Shown here piece by piece: positions 59,555-64,000 of a DNA stretch of 64,000 nucleotides. Position 1 is the stretch's first letter. Each line of letters opens with the position of its first letter. This stretch comes from Nisaea sp. (lineage in GTDB: Bacteria; Pseudomonadota; Alphaproteobacteria; Thalassobaculales; Thalassobaculaceae), in assembly GCF_034670185.1 (NCBI RefSeq), contig NZ_JAXMNY010000001.1, positions 1,364,001 to 1,428,000 of the forward strand. Direction: 5' to 3'. The notes beneath the pieces were generated by a model, which saw only the letters and a program-made list of their open reading frames with translations, made no database searches and was not told the DNA's origin. The position numbers were made by a program, and so were the translations under genes.

Positions 59555-60022
59555 ATGAACAATAGCCAGACCAACGTCGGCGCACAGGAAAACGCGGAAG
59601 AGACGGCCCGGCGTGTTGCCGACTGGATGTATGAAAACGACCCGGCAACGAAGGCCCTCGGCATGCAGGTCGAGGAAATTGCGCCCGGATATGCCCGGCT
59701 TCGGATGACTGTCCGCGCGGACATGCTGAACGGTCATGGAACCTGTCACGGTGGCATGATATTCACCCTCGCCGACAGCGCTTTTGCTTTCGCCTGCAAT
59801 TCGGGAAATGCCCTAACAGTGGCCCAGAGCTGTGACATCAATTTCGTTAATCCCGCACGCGAAGGCGACGACCTGATCGCTACCTGCGAAGAACAGTTTC
59901 ACCGGGGCCGCTCCGGGATCTACGACACCGTTGTGACAACATCCGATGGCACGCCCGTCGCCTTTTTTCGCGGGAAATCCCGCACGATCGGTGGTGCCCT
60001 CGTCGGTGACGCGCCGCAGTAA
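59555..60022 (+). CDS. paaI: hydroxyphenylacetyl-CoA thioesterase PaaI
   Basis: A 155-residue hotdog thioesterase. NGHGTCHGGMIFTLADSAFAFACNS, with the catalytic Asp in TLAD, matches PaaI, which hydrolyses dead-end ring-hydroxylated phenylacetyl-CoA esters and so frees CoA when the pathway stalls. The start is the ATG at 59555, preceded by AGGACAGC. It is divergent from paaA and its stop overlaps the start of paaX (TAATG). Confidence 0.93.
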   Translation: MNNSQTNVGAQENAEETARRVADWMYENDPATKALGMQVEEIAPGYARLRMTVRADMLNGHGTCHGGMIFTLADSAFAFACNSGNALTVAQSCDINFVNPAREGDDLIATCEEQFHRGRSGIYDTVVTTSDGTPVAFFRGKSRTIGGALVGDAPQ

Positions 60023-60951
60023 TGACCGTCGTCCAAAGCCCCGGTACGCTTTCCGCACTCGCCCGCGATACGCTCGTCGAGCTGAAACCACGGGCCAAGT
60101 CATTGATCGTGACGGTCTACGGGGACGCTATCTTGCCGCATGGCGGCACTGCCTGGCTCAGCGATCTGATCAGGCTGATGGAGGTATTCGATATCGGCGA
60201 GCGGGTTGTCCGCACGGCCGTTTTCAGATTGGCCCAGGACGACATCCTGACCGCACGGCATATCGGACGCCGCAGCGTCTATTCTCTGACGGAGAGTGGC
60301 AGACAGGATTTCGATGCCGCTCAGAGGCGAATCTATGCGCCGACCCGCAGCCGCAAGGCCGCCGATGCACCCTGGCAGATTGCTCTGCTGACAAGCGCTG
60401 TGAACAGCACGGAGCGTGACGGTCTCAGAAAGGCCTTGGGGTGGACGGGATACGGCTCTCTCGGACCGCAGGTCCTGCTCGGTATCGGAGGCGATCTCGA
60501 TGGAGTGAAGCAGGAGCTTGCAAATCTCGGACTTGAAGACCGGGTCGCATTATTCGAAGCCGCCCCTGGCTCCGCAATAGAGACCTTGCGCACCTTATGC
60601 CGTGAAACCTGGGATCTGGAAGAGACCGACAATGCATATCGGGCCTTTATCAATAGCTTCGATCCGGTCCTGAACGCCCTTGAAGAAAACCACGGGCTCC
60701 TGACGCCGGAGACGGCGTTCGAGCTGCGGATATTGATGATTCATGTCTACCGGCGCGCATTGCTCCGCGATCCGGGCCTTCCTGCGGACATCATGCCGGA
60801 GACATGGAGCGGGCGCCGAGCGACCGACCTTGCCGCGCGGATGTACGATATCCTCAAAGAACCGGCACAGTCGTATCTGGAAAAAACTGTCAGCGGCGTG
60901 GACGGCTCGCTGGCGCCTCCGTCTGATGCCTATTCCTCGCGTTTCAAGTAA
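60022..60951 (+). CDS. paaX: phenylacetate operon repressor PaaX
   Basis: A 309-residue regulator of the PaaX family. The N-terminal part has a winged-helix region (TVYGDAILPHGGTAWLSDLIRLMEVFDI... RTAVFRLAQDDILTARHIGRRS) and the C-terminal part is the effector domain conserved in PaaX (ETWDLEETDNAYRAFI, LLRDPGLPADIMPETWSGRRATDLAARMY). It represses paa genes until phenylacetyl-CoA appears. It overlaps paaI by one base and so is expressed with it, opposite to the operon it would regulate. Confidence 0.94.
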   Translation: MTVVQSPGTLSALARDTLVELKPRAKSLIVTVYGDAILPHGGTAWLSDLIRLMEVFDIGERVVRTAVFRLAQDDILTARHIGRRSVYSLTESGRQDFDAAQRRIYAPTRSRKAADAPWQIALLTSAVNSTERDGLRKALGWTGYGSLGPQVLLGIGGDLDGVKQELANLGLEDRVALFEAAPGSAIETLRTLCRETWDLEETDNAYRAFINSFDPVLNALEENHGLLTPETAFELRILMIHVYRRALLRDPGLPADIMPETWSGRRATDLAARMYDILKEPAQSYLEKTVSGVDGSLAPPSDAYSSRFK

Positions 60952-61167
60952 ATGATCGCCTGATCCCGACGCAGCCTGCCCAGCGACTGCATCCCGTCCG
61001 ATCCCATTTACCCTCTGCCTCAATCCGGTATTCCCTTTCTGCCTGAAAATCGGAACCAGACACTCGCCATGCCCCCCGACGGGGTGATTAAATAAGCCAG
61101 TGTCAAAAAGTGGACGCGCAACCGGCTTATATCTGCAACTCATCCAACCGGCTTTGGGATCGAGGTC

Positions 61168-61365
61168 ATGATCGAGATCTACATAGAGTGCTGGGCCAGT
61201 CCGGACGGAATCCGGTATCCGTGGTCAATCTGGCAGGACGGCCGTCAGGTCGAATCCTCACATGCATCCGCACTCTACGAGGATCAGGAGCAGGCGGAAG
61301 TCGAAGCGCGGCGATATTGCATCGAAGTGCTGAAAACGGAGCCGGGCAATGTTGTCCGCTTATGA
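61168..61365 (+). CDS. small hypothetical protein (65 aa)
   Basis: A short acidic protein starting MIEIYIECWASPDG, with two Trp-rich stretches (YPWSIWQDGRQ) and a predicted helix YEDQEQAEVEARRYC. I do not recognise it. Codon use is like neighbouring genes, and GGGATCGAGG lies just upstream of the ATG, so it may be real. It stands between paaX and the hydantoinase genes with ~215 bases of non-coding sequence on its left and 92 on its right. Confidence 0.55.
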   Translation: MIEIYIECWASPDGIRYPWSIWQDGRQVESSHASALYEDQEQAEVEARRYCIEVLKTEPGNVVRL

Positions 61366-61457
61366 CGCGTGTCATTCATTGACGCCCAGCGGCCATACGG
61401 CTTTACTAACCCCAGATCCTCTCCGACGCCCCTCTTATAAAAACCGATTGTATCAAA

Positions 61458-63548
61458 ATGGCTGAGACCTCTGAGCAAGGCCGCCTCGCGGTCGATGTCG
61501 GCGGCACCTTCACGGATGTCGCTCTCGAATTTGGCCCCAAGCGCTTCACGGCGAAGGTGCTGACGACCCCGTCAATGCCGGAGCGCGGCGTGATGGAGGG
61601 GATCGAGAAGGCGCTCGAGGTGGCAAATGCCTCTCCCGCCGATATCGGGCTGATTATCCACGGCACCACCTTGGCAACGAATGCCCTGATTGAACGTAAA
61701 GGCGCGAAGACGGCGCTGATTACGACGGAGGGCCTTCGGGACTCCGTGGAAATGGCCTTCGAGAACAGGTTCGAGCAATACGATATCAATATCGACCGGC
61801 CGGATCCGCTGGTACCGCGCAATCTGCGCTGGTCCGTACGCGAGCGCCTGAATTTCAAAGGAGAGGTGCTGATCCCGCTGGACGAGACGAGCGTCGATGC
61901 GCTGGTCCCGCTGATCGACAGTCACGAAATCGGTTCTGTCGCCATCGGCCTTATTCACTCCTACGCCAACGGCGCACATGAAGAGCGTGTCAGCGAAATC
62001 CTGACAAAAGCGCGCCCGGATCTCAGCATCACTCTGTCGAGCGCGGTTTGCCCGGAAATCCGGGAATACGAACGGCAGTCGACAGCATCGGCAAACGCCT
62101 ATGTGCAGCCTATCATGTCCCGCTATCTCGGCATCCTGCGCGAAGACCTGAAGAAACGCGGGTTCGCCTGCCCGGTCCTGCTGATGACCTCCGGCGGCGG
62201 TCTGACAACGCTTGACACGGCAATGAAATTCCCGATTCGGCTGGTCGAGTCCGGTCCTGCCGGCGGCGCCATCCTGGCGAGCGAGATTGCCCGCGAATGC
62301 GACCTTGCCAGCGTTGTCTCCTACGATATGGGCGGCACCACCGCGAAGATCTGCCTGCTGGACGACTTCATGCCTCAGACGACACGCACCTTCGAGGTCG
62401 CGCGCGTCTACCGCAACATGAAGGGCAGCGGCTGGCCTGTTCGCATTCCCGCCATCGAGATGGTCGAGATCGGCGCCGGCGGCGGCTCCATCGCGGCCGT
62501 CGACAAACTCGGCCGGATTGCCGTCGGCCCACACAGCGCCGGCGCCGATCCGGGACCGGCCAGCTACGATCAGGGCGGCACAAAGCCGACCGTGACCGAC
62601 GCGGACGTTGTGCTTGGCAAGATAGACCCGGCGAGCTTCGCCGGAGGCTCGGTCACCCTCAATCCCGAAAAGTCCAAAGCAGCCCTCAAGGCCGAAGTCG
62701 GCGACAAGATGGACCTTTCCGAAGCGCTTTCCGCCTTCGGTGTGTGTGAGATCGTCGACGAAAACATGGCTAACGCCGCCCGTGTCCATGCCATCGAATG
62801 GGGCAAGGATATCGCGGCCCGAGCCATGATCGCTTTCGGCGGCGCTGCCCCTCTGCATGCCGCCAGACTGGCCGAGAAACTCGATATTCCGACCGTCGTG
62901 GTGCCGACCGGTGCCGGTGTCGGCTCGGCGATCGGCTTCCTGCGCGCGCCGATCTCCTACGAAGTCGTCCGCTCAAGATATGTGAAGCTTTCGGATTTCG
63001 ATGCGGGCGAAATCAATACCCTGCTCTCCGGTATGGCGGACGAGGCCCGTGTCATTGTTTCCAGCGGTGCTGGCGGTGCGGCGCTTCAGGAAACCCGGAC
63101 AGCCTTCATGCGCTATGTCGGACAAGGCCATGAAATTGCCGTCCCCCTGCCCGACGGGGCCCTGACAGCAGATCATGCGGAAACGATCCGGGCCGCGTTC
63201 GAAAGCGAGTACAAGCGGCTCTACGGCCGGATCATTCCGGGACCGGAGCCGGAAATCCTGAGCTGGACATTGACCATGACGGCACCGCGTCCGCAGGTTC
63301 CGGCTGAACTGACAGCGCCCAGCGGCGGTGCCGCGGAAGCAACCGGCAATCGCGCGCTGTTCGATCCAGCCACCGGAACTTATGTCGAGGCCAAGACCTA
63401 CTGGCGTGACGACCTGCCGGTCGGCGCATCCATTCCGGGACCCGCGATCATCTCGGAATCCCAGACCACGACCATTGTGACCTCCGCGTTCGACGCGAGC
63501 GTCAACGAACTCGGGTACCTCGTCCTAACCCGCAAGCAAGCGGCCTGA
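61458..63548 (+). CDS. hydantoinase/oxoprolinase family protein, subunit A
   Basis: A 696-residue ATP-using hydrolase subunit of the HyuA/acetone carboxylase-like family. The ASKHA-type motifs DVGGTFTDVAL, IIHGTTLATNALIERKG, MTSGGGLTTLDTA, VESGPAGGAILAS and VSYDMGGTTAKI are in the expected order. It pairs with HyuB to hydrolyse hydantoins, 5-oxoproline or similar cyclic amides at the cost of ATP. The gene for the B subunit begins 12 bases after this stop. The substrate cannot be set from sequence. The racemase-family gene at 28227 is too far away to be called the same operon. Confidence 0.92.
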   Translation: MAETSEQGRLAVDVGGTFTDVALEFGPKRFTAKVLTTPSMPERGVMEGIEKALEVANASPADIGLIIHGTTLATNALIERKGAKTALITTEGLRDSVEMAFENRFEQYDINIDRPDPLVPRNLRWSVRERLNFKGEVLIPLDETSVDALVPLIDSHEIGSVAIGLIHSYANGAHEERVSEILTKARPDLSITLSSAVCPEIREYERQSTASANAYVQPIMSRYLGILREDLKKRGFACPVLLMTSGGGLTTLDTAMKFPIRLVESGPAGGAILASEIARECDLASVVSYDMGGTTAKICLLDDFMPQTTRTFEVARVYRNMKGSGWPVRIPAIEMVEIGAGGGSIAAVDKLGRIAVGPHSAGADPGPASYDQGGTKPTVTDADVVLGKIDPASFAGGSVTLNPEKSKAALKAEVGDKMDLSEALSAFGVCEIVDENMANAARVHAIEWGKDIAARAMIAFGGAAPLHAARLAEKLDIPTVVVPTGAGVGSAIGFLRAPISYEVVRSRYVKLSDFDAGEINTLLSGMADEARVIVSSGAGGAALQETRTAFMRYVGQGHEIAVPLPDGALTADHAETIRAAFESEYKRLYGRIIPGPEPEILSWTLTMTAPRPQVPAELTAPSGGAAEATGNRALFDPATGTYVEAKTYWRDDLPVGASIPGPAIISESQTTTIVTSAFDASVNELGYLVLTRKQAA

Positions 63549-63560
63549 GGGAGCACAATC

Positions 63561-64000
63561 ATGAGCCAGAAATCAGCCCTCAACCAGATCCGCATGCAGA
63601 TCCAGTGGAACCGCCTGCTCTCCGTCGTGGAAGAACAGGCCCAGACCCTGATCCGGACCGCCTTCAGCACCTCCGCCCGTGAAGCAGGCGACATTTCCGC
63701 AGGTGTCTATGACTGCAATGGCCGCATGCTGGCCCAGGCGGTCACCGGCACTCCGGGACACGTCAATGCCATGGCCGCCTCGGTCGGTTTTTTCATGGAA
63801 AAATTCCCGCTTTTGACCATGAAGCCCGGCGATGTCTTCGTCACCAACGACCCCTGGCGCGGAACCGGTCACCTGAACGACTTTACCGTGGTCACCCCGA
63901 CTTTCCTCGGTAACGAGATCGTCGCCCTCTTTGCCTGCACCACCCACGTGGTCGATGTCGGCGGCAAGGGCTTCGGCCCGGACGGACGGCAGATCTATGA
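63561..64000 (+). CDS. hydantoinase B/oxoprolinase family protein (5' part)
   Basis: The first 146 residues of a HyuB-type subunit, starting MSQKSALNQIRMQIQWNRLLS. They contain SAREAGDISAGVYDCNGRML and VTNDPWRGTGHLNDFTVVTP, which hold the family metal-binding region. The start ATG at 63561 has GGGAG upstream and follows the HyuA stop by 12 bases. The gene runs off the right edge (usual length about 550 aa). Confidence 0.92.
   Translation, partial: MSQKSALNQIRMQIQWNRLLSVVEEQAQTLIRTAFSTSAREAGDISAGVYDCNGRMLAQAVTGTPGHVNAMAASVGFFMEKFPLLTMKPGDVFVTNDPWRGTGHLNDFTVVTPTFLGNEIVALFACTTHVVDVGGKGFGPDGRQIY

Noticed and set aside
61081..61095. CCCC-CGA-CGGGG-like stem before the small hypothetical gene
   Set aside because: Short stem with no T-run; not supported as a terminator.
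61572..62858. A 428-codon open frame antisense to hyuA
   Set aside because: Antisense shadow of the hyuA coding sequence; no independent ribosome-binding site or domain.
28227..63548. Racemase-family gene at 28 kb and hyuAB at 61-64 kb as one hydantoin pathway
   Set aside because: They are more than 30 kb apart and in different operons; a functional link is only speculative.

Overview
The window reads as a chromosomal segment of a high-GC, aerobic alphaproteobacterium, probably a Rhodospirillales-type marine or soil organism. The main reasons are a nuoABCDEF order on one strand, the tig-clpP-clpX-lon-hup protein-quality-control block, a glnB-glnA pair behind a sigma-54-type promoter, and a GcrA cell-cycle regulator with clustered GANTC sites in front of it. 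The coding density is high. I see no prophage, insertion sequence, integrase or CRISPR array. The lineage is an inference from gene content, not from a search.

Layout. 1-3.6 kb: the promoter-proximal part of a respiratory complex I operon (nuoA to nuoF, minus strand; nuoF runs off the left edge). 3.8-11.6 kb: tRNA-Asp, a small hypothetical gene, tRNA-Val, HU, Lon, ClpX, ClpP, trigger factor and tRNA-Leu. Trigger factor carries an unusual (His-Asp)10 run and a Lys/Ala-rich tail. 11.7-17.8 kb: malonyl-CoA decarboxylase, NAD(P)HX repair enzyme, a DUF423 membrane protein, tRNA-His and two divergent PLP aminotransferases. 17.9-20.1 kb: nitrogen control (PII and glutamine synthetase) with an NtrC/sigma-54 regulatory region, two intergenic hairpins and a strong terminator. 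20.2-28.9 kb: drug/metabolite transporter, orphan ParA-like ATPase, a small secreted protein, acyl-CoA thioesterase, topoisomerase IV ParE, a DEAD-box helicase, a stand-alone Lrp/AsnC ligand-binding domain, a large pentapeptide-repeat protein and an Asp/Glu/hydantoin racemase-family protein. 28.9-41.3 kb: PepN, SDR, nitronate monooxygenase, GcrA, UDP-glucuronate decarboxylase-like SDR, a Ycf46-like AAA ATPase, class II aldolase, acyl-CoA dehydrogenase, nitroreductase and a class III CoA-transferase.

41.4-46.8 kb is a compact plus-strand operon resembling the coxD-coxE-coxF/I maturation genes of CO dehydrogenase-type molybdenum hydroxylases. It encodes a MoxR ATPase, a VWA protein, XdhC split into two genes, a MoeA-like/MocA fusion and a SufU/IscU-like scaffold. 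No structural hydroxylase subunits lie beside it in the window, so its client enzyme is an open question. 46.9-55.7 kb: an orphan flagellar-rod-like protein, two poorly characterised envelope or putative-protease proteins, an MFS exporter, small redox and flavin proteins, a PAS protein, a LysR/NSS-transporter pair and a DUF1127 protein.

55.7-61.0 kb is the phenylacetyl-CoA epoxidase operon paaABCDE (minus strand) facing paaI-paaX (plus strand) across a promoter region with a long interrupted inverted repeat, a good candidate PaaX operator. The right edge holds a small hypothetical gene and hyuA/hyuB-type hydantoinase/oxoprolinase genes, with hyuB cut by the window end.

The most useful leads are the trigger-factor His-Asp insertion, the client-less cox-type maturation operon, the Ycf46-like ATPase, and the three-GANTC cluster upstream of gcrA. 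I did not find a clear new defence or mobile system.
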